In this document: in pieces, positions 18,106 to 25,810 of the stretch
Position numbering within the stretch: position 1 is the stretch's first letter
How the letters are laid out: every line of letters begins with the position of its first letter
Assembly: GCA_965226945.1 (NCBI GenBank)
Contig: OZ245717.1
Location: 1,426,001 to 1,490,000 of the forward strand
Source of the DNA: SYLG01 sp965226945
GTDB lineage: Bacteria > Planctomycetota > Planctomycetia > Gemmatales > Gemmataceae
Direction of reading: 5' to 3'
DNA: 64,000 bases
The notes under the pieces: generated by a model
What the model saw: the letters and a program-made list of their open reading frames with translations, nothing else
Told to the model about the DNA's origin: nothing
The model's database searches: none
Made by a program: the position numbers and the translations under genes

Positions 18106-18681
18106 TCATGGGGAAAAGCAATCGTTCAGTTCGGTTCGCAGCCGGTATCGGGCGCGGTGAAGCCTGGTTTCGATGCAGCTCAGGCTCACTCCCAGATGTT
18201 TCGCCATCTCCTGGCAGCTCCACTCTTGCGTGTAGCGCAAAAGCAAAATCTCAATATCCCGCGCATCCAGCCGCTTCATCGCGTCGCGTACCAGTTCGCC
18301 TCGTTCTCGCGACAACAAAAAATCCAGCGGACTGGCCTGCTCCACAGGCCGACTGGAAACCTGCTGATTCAGCCGATCGACCATGCGAGCATGGCGGCCC
18401 CGGCGCCGGCGAAAGAGCATCGCCTGGCGAATGGCAACCCGGTACAGCCAGGCTCCCGCTTTTTGCGGTTCCAGTAGTGGCGTCTTGAGGCCGCAAGCGG
18501 CCAGCGACACTTCTTGCATCACCTCGTCTACTGCCTGGGCTTCTCCCAGGCGGGCATAGAGGGAGGTCCGGATCCAGACCTCGTGATCGGCAATGGCTTG
18601 CAACCAGTCGACCATGGGCCTCATCACCGGCACGGCAAGGCAAGTGGATGTCGAACAGGATCCTTCCCGTTTCCGCAACAT
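18106..18681 (-). CDS. RNA polymerase sigma factor, ECF (sigma-70) family
   Basis: A 191-residue factor. Region 2 lies at about residues 30-100 (AQAVDEVMQEVSLAACGL, then AWLYRVAIRQAMLFRRRRGR). Region 4 is at about 135-190 (MKRLDARDIEILLLRYTQEW then CQEMAKHLGVSLSCIETRLH), a clear helix-turn-helix. It directs RNA polymerase to a regulon promoter, probably including its own. I chose the ATG at 18681, which has AAGGG upstream; ATGs at 18624 and 18615 are alternatives. Anti-sigma-like and PDZ genes follow. The upstream region holds the 24-bp tandem repeats. Confidence 0.88.
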   Translation of the reverse strand: MLRKREGSCSTSTCLAVPVMRPMVDWLQAIADHEVWIRTSLYARLGEAQAVDEVMQEVSLAACGLKTPLLEPQKAGAWLYRVAIRQAMLFRRRRGRHARMVDRLNQQVSSRPVEQASPLDFLLSRERGELVRDAMKRLDARDIEILLLRYTQEWSCQEMAKHLGVSLSCIETRLHRARYRLRTELNDCFSP

Positions 18682-18881
18682 GCAGATACCCTTGCCGCTG
18701 GACGGTTTTCCTTGCAGGGAAACGGAGAGATTTTTGAAACGAACGAAAAAAGACCGACCATGGGGAAACACGCCCCCCCGCGTGTCGCCTATCTTACCTC
18801 ATTGAAGTCGAACGGTGCGTTTTGGAAGCGGTCAGACGGGTGGAACCATCTGGGGCAGGAAAGGCACGCGGCTCGCCAGCC

Positions 18882-18977
18882 GTCTCGGCCCCTATAAAGA
18901 CCTGAGTCTCGGCCCCTACAGAGACTTGAGTCTCGGCCCCTACAGAGACTTGAGTCTCGGCCTCTACAGAGACTTGA
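18882..18977. repeat. 24-bp tandem repeat, four copies
   Basis: Copies start at 18882, 18906, 18930 and 18954. The consensus starts GTCTCGGCCCCTACAGAGAC and ends TTGA. Each copy has GTCTC and GAGAC arms that can pair as a small hairpin. The first and last copies are the most divergent, as expected for an old array. It lies directly after the histidine kinase stop and upstream of the sigma gene. A 24-base period keeps frame, but the encoded 66-residue plus-strand frame has no other support. Confidence 0.93.
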
Positions 18978-18980
18978 ATC

Positions 18981-21773
18981 TCAGCGCGGAGTTTTCGGTT
19001 CGGCGGTTTTCTTGACGATTTGCTTCAGTTCTGAAAGGAGCATGGCAATCACTTCGGGCCGCTTTTCGGCCCGGCACGAATCCTCGATATCGCCTGCCAA
19101 CTGCGAGACCGACCCAAACCCATACATGCCCGCGGCGCCCCGAAGCTTGTGCGCCAGCGTTGTAAGTTTGTTGCGATCGAAGGCCTGCAGCGCCTTTTCC
19201 ATCTCGCCGACCTTGCCTGGCAACGCCATACGGTATTCGGCAATCAGTTCATCGAGCGTCGGTTCCCTGGGCGGAACTTCCACCGGCGCGCTTTCTTGAG
19301 GCCCCGTCGTGGGAAGATCGCCCGGATCGACATAACTGCGCCTTGAAAGATCGGCAAGGGCGGGATCCCAACTGCGCGTCTGCAATTCCTTGCCCACCAT
19401 TTCGATGAGCTGCTCGGCATTGACCGGCTTGGTCAGGTAGGCATTGCAGCCGGCCTGCAGACATTTTTCTTCATCGCCCGCCATGGCATGGGCGGTTAGC
19501 GCCACGATCGCCCGCTGATAGCCTTTTTGCCTGAGCAGACTGGTGGCGCTGTAGCCGTCCAGTTCGGGCATTTGCATGTCCATCAAGACGATGTCGTATT
19601 CACGACTGGTGGCCAGATCGACCGCGATGCGGCCATTCTCCGCCGATTCGACCGTCAACCCGGCCCGTTCCAGGAAAAACCGCACGATATTGCGATTGTC
19701 CGGATTGTCATCGGCAAGGAGCACGCGTCCGGAAAGCTTGTTCTTGACCTGCGACTGGCCGCGCAGATGGACCTTCGACCCCTTCGTCAAATCGTCCTTG
19801 TCGACCAGGTCCTTGAGGTCGGCCGATTCGACGGGCAAGTTGAGAATGAAGCAGGAGCCGACCCCCGGTTTGCTGCGCACCGAGATGGCGCCTCCCATCG
19901 ATTCGGCCAGTTTGCGGCAAATCGACAGGCCCAAGCCGGTTCCGCCATAACGCCTGGTGGTCGAGGCGTCGGCCTGGGTGAACGGCTGAAACAGCTTGGC
20001 GACGACTTCGGGAGTCATGCCGATTCCCTGATCTTCCACTTCGATGATCAAGGCGCGCCGATTCGCGGCATCGTTCTCGGAAAGCTGCACTCGCATTTCC
20101 ACTTTTTTGCCGGTCGGGGTGAATTTCACCGCATTGGTCAAAAGGTTGTCGAGGATCTGCCGGAATCGAGTGGGGTCGGCCGTGACGACCCGCGGTATGC
20201 GGCCCAGTGGAATCGCCTCGATCCGCAAGTTCTTTTCATTCGCCATCACGCCGGCAACCGAGAGCGCTTCGCTGACGACACGCCACACCGAAACGGGGAT
20301 GCGCTCCATTTCCAACTTGCCCGCCTCGATCTTGGTCAGATCGAGAACATCGCTGATCAGGGCCAGGAGATGGCGGCCGTTACGAATGATCGACTGGACC
20401 ACCTGAAGGCGCTGTTCGGTTTGCAACCGCGAATCGAGCAGGATCTCGGCGTAACCGACGACCGCGGCAACCGGCGTGCGAAACTCATGGCTCATGTTGG
20501 CCAGGAACTGTGTCTTGGCGTGGTTGGCCGCCTCGGCGGCCTCCTGAACATCCTTCAAGCGAGTGATGTCGGTGCGCAGACTGACCAGACCGCCGTCACT
20601 TGTGCGCCGGTCGCTTACGCGAATCCAGCGGTCGCCAAGGCGCTGAATCGATTCGGCGCCGGCACCGCCCTGGCGGTGGAGCGTGAGTCGTTGCTTGAGC
20701 CATTCTTCCAGGGTCATACCATCGGGGGGCTTGCCGCCGTTGCGGCAATATTCTCGCAGAATCACCTCGTTCGGCGTTCCCGGAGTCATGACGTTGGCGC
20801 CCGGCGCATAAAGCTGCTTGAATTTGCTGTTGCAAACCACCAGGCGATCATCGGCCCCAAACATGACCAGGCCGGCGTCAATCGATTCGATGGCGTCCAT
20901 GAGCTGCGAGCGCGAGCGTCTGTTTTCGTCTTCGTAGCGCTTTCTTTCCGTCATGTCCCGCACGATGACCAGGACGGCGCGCCTCCCCATCCAGGGAACG
21001 ATCCCCGCACGAACTTCCACCGGAATGGCCTTACCGGCCTGATGCCGGACGCTGGCTTCAAAACCGACCACTTCCCCCGAAAAAACACGATTGAGCCAGT
21101 CTGCGACCCCCTGTTGAGATTCGGGCAACTGAAACAGGCCGGTTAGCGACCTGCCGATGATGTCGCCCGGCTGCGAGCCCTGCAGCTTTTGCACCGAAGC
21201 ATTGACATAGAGAACGCGAAACGGAACCGTCTTGTCCTCCTGATCCAAGACAAAGATCGGGTCGGGAAAGTAATCGGCCAGGGTCTGGAATTGCGCCTTG
21301 CTGTCTTGAAGCCTTCGTTCGAACTGCTCCTTGGCGGCGGTTTCGCGATTGAGCATCGCCTTGGTTTGGCTCAAGTCCTTGTTTCGATTCGCCTCCTTGT
21401 ACTCCAGGTCGAGCAAGGCTTCCTTGAATCGGCGGCGCTCCGCCCCCATCGGCAGCAAGATAAAGAGGATCAAAACCGGCAGCAAAACGGCGACCAATCC
21501 ACCCGATCGGGCAGCCGGCGCGACCCATTGGGGAGCATCTTCAGGGAGGAACTGCGCCAGGCCGAAACCCACGGCGCTTTCGACCAGCCCGATGGAGACA
21601 AGAACGATCAATCCCACGATCACGGGAACCTGCCACGCCTTTCCCTCGGAAGCCGCCACCATCAACCCAACTCCCCAGTCCAAGGATTCCGGAAAAAAAA
21701 CAAAAAGGGCGAAAATCAACAAAGACAAAAACGAGTGAGGAAACATTTCGATGAGCGGGAGGCTGATTCTCAT
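18981..21773 (-). CDS. Hybrid sensor histidine kinase (PAS-PAS-HisKA-HATPase-REC-HPt)
   Basis: A 930-residue membrane kinase. About three membrane helices lie in residues 10-110, then a coiled coil (110-160). PAS domains are at about 160-280 and 290-400. HisKA holds the phospho-His at 429 (NMSHEFRTP). The ATP domain (540-650) has DNLLTNAVKF, DQGIGM and GGTGLGLSI. The receiver domain (680-800) has phospho-Asp 732 (LMDMQMPELDG). The C-terminal HPt domain has His 875 (LAHKLRGAAGMYG). So one chain carries a complete His-Asp-His relay, missing only the final response regulator. The ATG at 21773 follows GAGGAGGTCCTTG, a near-perfect ribosome site, better than the upstream frame start at 21854. Confidence 0.92.
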   Translation of the reverse strand: MRISLPLIEMFPHSFLSLLIFALFVFFPESLDWGVGLMVAASEGKAWQVPVIVGLIVLVSIGLVESAVGFGLAQFLPEDAPQWVAPAARSGGLVAVLLPVLILFILLPMGAERRRFKEALLDLEYKEANRNKDLSQTKAMLNRETAAKEQFERRLQDSKAQFQTLADYFPDPIFVLDQEDKTVPFRVLYVNASVQKLQGSQPGDIIGRSLTGLFQLPESQQGVADWLNRVFSGEVVGFEASVRHQAGKAIPVEVRAGIVPWMGRRAVLVIVRDMTERKRYEDENRRSRSQLMDAIESIDAGLVMFGADDRLVVCNSKFKQLYAPGANVMTPGTPNEVILREYCRNGGKPPDGMTLEEWLKQRLTLHRQGGAGAESIQRLGDRWIRVSDRRTSDGGLVSLRTDITRLKDVQEAAEAANHAKTQFLANMSHEFRTPVAAVVGYAEILLDSRLQTEQRLQVVQSIIRNGRHLLALISDVLDLTKIEAGKLEMERIPVSVWRVVSEALSVAGVMANEKNLRIEAIPLGRIPRVVTADPTRFRQILDNLLTNAVKFTPTGKKVEMRVQLSENDAANRRALIIEVEDQGIGMTPEVVAKLFQPFTQADASTTRRYGGTGLGLSICRKLAESMGGAISVRSKPGVGSCFILNLPVESADLKDLVDKDDLTKGSKVHLRGQSQVKNKLSGRVLLADDNPDNRNIVRFFLERAGLTVESAENGRIAVDLATSREYDIVLMDMQMPELDGYSATSLLRQKGYQRAIVALTAHAMAGDEEKCLQAGCNAYLTKPVNAEQLIEMVGKELQTRSWDPALADLSRRSYVDPGDLPTTGPQESAPVEVPPREPTLDELIAEYRMALPGKVGEMEKALQAFDRNKLTTLAHKLRGAAGMYGFGSVSQLAGDIEDSCRAEKRPEVIAMLLSELKQIVKKTAEPKTPR

Positions 21774-21932
21774 CAAGGACCTCCTCAAAGATAAACTAGG
21801 AGGTTTTCCCTCTCCTTTCTCAGGAAACGAAGAGAGGCCAAGACCGATACGCATTCATGGACTTAGGTGCGCGCCATCCTCGACACCCGCTGGGCTCATC
21901 GCGGGTTGTGCTCCCGAGTCCCCACTCTTGAA

Positions 21933-22364
21933 TCAGTCCAGATGAATGTCGATCGAATTGGGCGCGGCCCCCTTGATCTCCCGAGAAATTCCCGATTTCA
22001 CCGGGTCGCTGTATTTTTTGGGGAACTTGATGCCCCCGGGGATCTCACTGGAAGCGATGGTGACGCGATACCAGCCCGGCTCGGCCCCAGGCGCCTTGTC
22101 GGTCATCAGGTGAAACACACCGCCGGGCCCAATGACCGCGGTGGCCATGCGTCCAAGGTGGCCTTTCTCTTCGTCCGGTACGAAGACGACCGTGCCGCTG
22201 GAAATCGGATATCCTCGAAACCAGACACGCCCCTCCACCGGCACCAAGGCGGTGGCTCCGCCTCCGCACCCCGCCAGGAGGAGGATGAGGCCGATGAAGG
22301 CAATCGCGAGGGTAAAAGCCTTGGCCATGCTCCGAGCAAGTCCGGTGAGATGATTTTCCTTCAA
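21933..22364 (-). CDS. Small lipoprotein with carboxypeptidase-regulatory-like fold
   Basis: A 143-residue lipoprotein; the lipobox is LILLLAGCGGG (Cys 33). The rest (VEGRVWFRGYPISSGTVVFV, GWYRVTIASSEIP and FPKKYSDPVKSGISREIKG) is the beta-sandwich found in many planctomycete lipoproteins beside DUF1559 genes. This one has no DUF1559 partner nearby. An in-frame ATG at 22328 would give a shorter leader. It is divergent from ompH at 22766. Confidence 0.8.
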   Translation of the reverse strand: MKENHLTGLARSMAKAFTLAIAFIGLILLLAGCGGGATALVPVEGRVWFRGYPISSGTVVFVPDEEKGHLGRMATAVIGPGGVFHLMTDKAPGAEPGWYRVTIASSEIPGGIKFPKKYSDPVKSGISREIKGAAPNSIDIHLD

Positions 22365-22648
22365 GCGCTTCGAACGCTTCCTGAGAATAGGGGAAAGGAT
22401 GGGTGGGGAGCAAGTTCAGGCAAGATCCCATACGCAGTTCAGGTTGATTGGGCATTTTGGGAAGACTGGATTTCTGGCAGCCTGCATTTTTGCAAGTTCG
22501 CAGGCACCAAACTTTCAATTTTTGGCAATCGAAGCGGTTTTTTCCAACTCGAGCTTGACTTTGCTTGAAGCTTGACGATATGCGCGCCAGGAATGGTTGG
22601 GGCACTTGGCTGGTTCCATGGAGGGGATTCAGCCGAAAACCGCAGCGT

Positions 22649-22733
22649 GGTTTCCTGATTTCAGGCGACTTCGAAAGCGGTTTCCCGATTTCAGGCTGCG
22701 TAAAACGGTGGCCCGTTTTCAGGCGAGTTTGCC
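22649..22733. repeat. Three imperfect ~30-bp direct repeats upstream of ompH
   Basis: Units start at about 22649, 22679 and 22707. All contain GGTTTCCTGATTTCAGGC or a close variant (the third is GGTGGCCCGTTTTCAGGC). They lie 35-115 bases before the ompH start in a 400-base intergenic region (22365-22765), in which no gene is supported. Equal spacing near three turns of the helix is compatible with binding sites for a regulator. Confidence 0.65.
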
Positions 22734-22765
22734 AGGACCCCCATTCCCTCCTTCGGAGATGAGTC

Positions 22766-23434
22766 GTGAAAAAAATCCTCGGCGTGGGAGCCATTCTTGG
22801 CGCAACCCTGGGCATTTGCATGGTGGCCAACAACATTACCGCCCAGGGGAACGGCAACGCCGCAGGCGAACCGCGCTCCAAGGTGGGCCTGTTGAACCTC
22901 AGCTATGTCATGAAGAACTACACCAAGACCATCGCCTTGCAAAACGAGTTCAAGGAGCTCATGCAACCGCTGGTCGTCCGCCAAAAGGCCAAGCAAGCCC
23001 AGATGGAAGCCCTGGTCAAGGAATTGCAGACCAAACCCGATCAGCGCGAAACGATCGAAAAGCAATTGCGCGCGCTCAAGCGGGAACTCGAAGACGCCAA
23101 CAACGAAGCCCAGATGCAACTGGGTAAGAAGGAACAGGAATTGATTGTCGTCCTTTACAAGGAAATCCAGGACGCCACCGGCCGCTGCGCGCTGTCTCAT
23201 GGCTATGACGTCGTTCTTCACTACAACGACGGGCTCACCTCGAACGACTACTGGAACCCGCAGAACATCGGTTCGAAACTCCAGGAACGCGCCTGCTTGC
23301 CCATCTTTTACAACAAGGGCGTCGAAATCAGCGCGGACGTGGTAAGCGTGCTCAACACGGCCTATGCCAAGGCCAATCCGGGCACCGTCACGCCCACGAG
23401 CGGCGTCTCCACTCCGGCCGCCTCCGGCCAGTAA
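22766..23434 (+). CDS. OmpH/Skp-family periplasmic chaperone
   Basis: A 222-residue protein starting at GTG with GGAG upstream. Residues 1-27 are a signal peptide ending near ITAQG. The Skp start motif is VGLLNLSYVMKNY (about 40). Residues about 60-135 form the long coiled-coil tentacles (KRELEDANNEAQMQLGKKEQ). Residues 150-195 close the body (GYDVVLHYNDG, FYNKGVEISADVV). Skp trimers carry unfolded outer-membrane proteins across the periplasm. It is the first gene of a run to lpxC and a Gfo/Idh/MocA gene. The linking of an outer-membrane chaperone with lipid A synthesis mirrors the skp-lpxD-fabZ-lpxA cluster in proteobacteria. Confidence 0.9.
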   Translation: MKKILGVGAILGATLGICMVANNITAQGNGNAAGEPRSKVGLLNLSYVMKNYTKTIALQNEFKELMQPLVVRQKAKQAQMEALVKELQTKPDQRETIEKQLRALKRELEDANNEAQMQLGKKEQELIVVLYKEIQDATGRCALSHGYDVVLHYNDGLTSNDYWNPQNIGSKLQERACLPIFYNKGVEISADVVSVLNTAYAKANPGTVTPTSGVSTPAASGQ

Positions 23435-23589
23435 ATTGCCGCGATCGCGGTCTGTCTTGCTTCCGTGGAACGGTTTCGATTCCAATCCAAATCGTTCCGC
23501 GGTTTCCCTTTTAGCCAACGATTTTCGAACCCCGGCCGGTTGCACATCAGCCGTTTTGGAAATATCCGGTTCGGCAAGGAAGGTGACTC

Positions 23590-24537
23590 GTGCGTAGGGT
23601 TGGCTCTCGAAGGCAAAGAACCATCAAACAGCCTGTCCAAGTTCGCGGAATTGGCTTCATCACGGCTGCGGATGTACAGGTTCGTTTTTTGCCAGCACCG
23701 GAAAACTCTGGAATTGTCTTCAGGCGGATCGATCTGCCCGGACACCCGGAAATCCCCGCCCATGTGACCCGAGTAACGGGCACGCAAAGGCGCACCACCA
23801 TCGGCCAGGGCGCGGTGCAGGTTTGCCTCGTCGAACATGTGATGGCCGCGCTTGCCGGCCTTCGCATTGACAATTGCACCGTCGAAATCGACGGACTCGA
23901 ACCACCAGGCCTGGACGGCTCCGCGCTCGAATTCACCGAGTCGCTCTTGCACGCCGGGATTTTGCCGCAAAACGCCTCGCGCACGATTTACTCGGTTTTG
24001 GCCCCCTGCGGAATCCAGACCGGCCAGACAAGCATTACCCTGCACCCCGCACGCGATCAGGAACTGCGCGCCAGCTACTTCCTCGACTATGGGCCCGATG
24101 CTCCCATGCCGAGGCAGTGCTTTACCGGCGACATCACTCCTTCGTCGTTTGCCCAGGAGGTCGCGCCCTGCCGAACATTTATCCTCGAGTCGGAACGCGC
24201 TTTCCTTCTTTCTCAGGGGATTGGAGCCCGTACGACTCCAAAAGACGTGATTGTCTTTGGTCCATCGGGACCGATCGATAATCGCCTGCGGTTTGCCAAT
24301 GAGGCGGCCAGGCACAAGGTTCTCGACATCCTCGGAGATTTGGCCCTTTTGGGCATCGAGCTGGCGGGACATGTCGTTGCTTGCCGTTCGGGCCACCCGC
24401 TGAATGTGGCTTTGGGCCAGGATCTCTGGACTCGTGCGCAGGAATACGGGGTCAGCTCCTTTCGCGGTCGATCTGCCCTTGAAGAAGGGGCCTCATCCCG
24501 AAGGGAAGAATGTGGACCTGTACGCCGAGCCGCCTAG
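23590..24537 (+). CDS. lpxC: UDP-3-O-acyl-GlcNAc deacetylase (LpxC)
   Basis: A 315-residue enzyme that removes the acetyl group from UDP-3-O-acyl-GlcNAc, the committed step of lipid A synthesis. Zinc ligands are visible: His 83 (VEHVMAAL), His 242 and Asp 246 (RHKVLDILGD). The catalytic His 269 is in ACRSGHPLN, and Glu 82 precedes the first ligand. GLDGSALEF marks the second half of the first domain. The chosen start is GTG at 23590 with AAGG upstream. It follows ompH by 155 bases and precedes the oxidoreductase by 67 bases. The last 25 residues (from EEGASS) are a poorly conserved tail. Confidence 0.93.
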   Translation: MRRVGSRRQRTIKQPVQVRGIGFITAADVQVRFLPAPENSGIVFRRIDLPGHPEIPAHVTRVTGTQRRTTIGQGAVQVCLVEHVMAALAGLRIDNCTVEIDGLEPPGLDGSALEFTESLLHAGILPQNASRTIYSVLAPCGIQTGQTSITLHPARDQELRASYFLDYGPDAPMPRQCFTGDITPSSFAQEVAPCRTFILESERAFLLSQGIGARTTPKDVIVFGPSGPIDNRLRFANEAARHKVLDILGDLALLGIELAGHVVACRSGHPLNVALGQDLWTRAQEYGVSSFRGRSALEEGASSRREECGPVRRAA

Positions 24538-24604
24538 ACGGGGTTGATTCGGAAGATGGAGTCGAGTCATCGATTTCGCAAACGGTTATTCACGGGATTC
24601 ATGA

Positions 24605-25693
24605 ATGAGCAAGGTTCGCGTTGGAGTGGTGGGAGTGGGGCATCTTGGCAAGGAACATGCCCGGATCCTTTCGACGCTCGAAGGAATCGAACTCGCCGGC
24701 GTCGCCGATCCGACCCGCGCGCAGGCGGAAGCGATTGCCTTGCGCCACAATACCAAGCCCTATGCGTCTCACACCGACCTGATCGGCAAGGTCGACGCCG
24801 CGGTGATCGCCGCTCCGACTTTTCTGCATCATCAGGTCGCGCGCGATCTTCTCAACGCCGGCGTGTCGCTCCTGGTCGAAAAACCCCTGGCTCGCGAGCT
24901 TTCGGAGTGCCGGGAATTGGAAACAATCGCCCGCGAGAAAGGGCTCGTTCTTCAGGTCGGCCATATCGAACGATTCAACCCCGCCTACGAAGCCTTTCAA
25001 CAATTGCCTCTCGTTCCTCGCTATATCGTCGCGAAGCGTACCTCCTGTTTTCCTGGACGGTCGCTCGATGTCGGGGCGGTGCTCGATCTGATGATTCATG
25101 ACCTCGACTTGGTCCTCGACATGGTTCAGGATGTCGCCGTCGATGTCGAAGCTTTTGGCGCCAGCTTGATGGGCGGCTGCGAGGACATGGCCCAGGTTCG
25201 CCTGCGGTTTTCCAGGGGGACGATCGCCGATCTCATGGCCAGCCGCGTTCATCCCGAACCTTGCCGCACCATGGATATCTGGGGCGCGGAGGGTTATGCC
25301 GGCATCGACTTCGCCAAGAGAACCCTCAAACTCCATCAGCCCGGAGAGACGATTCGCGCCGGAGTCGAGGCTCGAAAAATGGACCACGCATCGATGGCGC
25401 AGTTTCGCCAGGAACTGTTCAGCCGTCATATCGAAACCAAGGAAATCGTTTGCGAACCGTGCGATCAGCTCACGCGCGAACTGGTTGATTTCCGCGATGG
25501 GGTCATGGGCCTGAAGGAAGTCCGGGTCACCGGCGAACAAGGGGTGAAAGCGGTCGCCTTAGCCACGCGTATTTTGGAAAGCATTGAACGGCATGCCTGG
25601 AACGCGAACACGAGCGGTCCTTCCGGTCCCAACAAGCTGCCTGCGCCCAAGGGGAAACTATTCACATCAAGGTCGCGGGAAGCCGCAGCCTGA
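24605..25693 (+). CDS. Gfo/Idh/MocA-type oxidoreductase, possibly UDP-GlcNAc 3-dehydrogenase (GnnA-like)
   Basis: A 362-residue NAD(P)-dependent sugar dehydrogenase. The Rossmann motif VGVVGVGHLGKEHARIL is at the N-terminus; LLVEKPLARE (about 100) carries the EKP motif with catalytic Lys, and GHIERFNPA and VLDLMIHDLDL are the usual later motifs, the latter carrying the active-site His. In Acidithiobacillus and Leptospira, GnnA oxidises UDP-GlcNAc at C3 so that GnnB can aminate it, giving a lipid A sugar with amide-linked acyl chains. Its place right behind lpxC makes that role plausible, but no GnnB aminotransferase is visible in the window. The last 35 residues are low complexity. An ATG four bases upstream (24601) is out of frame. 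Confidence 0.82.
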   Translation: MSKVRVGVVGVGHLGKEHARILSTLEGIELAGVADPTRAQAEAIALRHNTKPYASHTDLIGKVDAAVIAAPTFLHHQVARDLLNAGVSLLVEKPLARELSECRELETIAREKGLVLQVGHIERFNPAYEAFQQLPLVPRYIVAKRTSCFPGRSLDVGAVLDLMIHDLDLVLDMVQDVAVDVEAFGASLMGGCEDMAQVRLRFSRGTIADLMASRVHPEPCRTMDIWGAEGYAGIDFAKRTLKLHQPGETIRAGVEARKMDHASMAQFRQELFSRHIETKEIVCEPCDQLTRELVDFRDGVMGLKEVRVTGEQGVKAVALATRILESIERHAWNANTSGPSGPNKLPAPKGKLFTSRSREAAA

Positions 25694-25774
25694 TGGGCTC
25701 AGCCTTCGATTGCGAATGAGGCCGAATGCCATCGGGTGGGATGGTCAAGTGAATGGAACTTGCGATGCAATAAT

Positions 25775-25810
25775 AATGAGATAGGCGCCGCTTGCGGCGC
25801 CTATCTCATT
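25775..25810. terminator. Bidirectional terminator hairpin
   Basis: A perfect 17-bp stem (25775-25791 with 25794-25810) around a 2-base loop. It lies between the oxidoreductase and the convergent Ser/Thr kinase and includes the kinase stop codon at 25806-25808. Confidence 0.85.

Noticed and set aside
18882..18977. CRISPR array
   Set aside because: The units follow each other without spacers, so this is a simple tandem repeat.
18815..19015. 66-residue plus-strand frame with an 8-residue repeat (DLSLGPYR)
   Set aside because: The repeat is a by-product of the 24-bp DNA array; there is no ribosome site, and it overlaps the kinase end.
19527..21146. 539-residue plus-strand frame opposite the hybrid kinase
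   Set aside because: Shadow of the kinase; no domain and no ribosome site.
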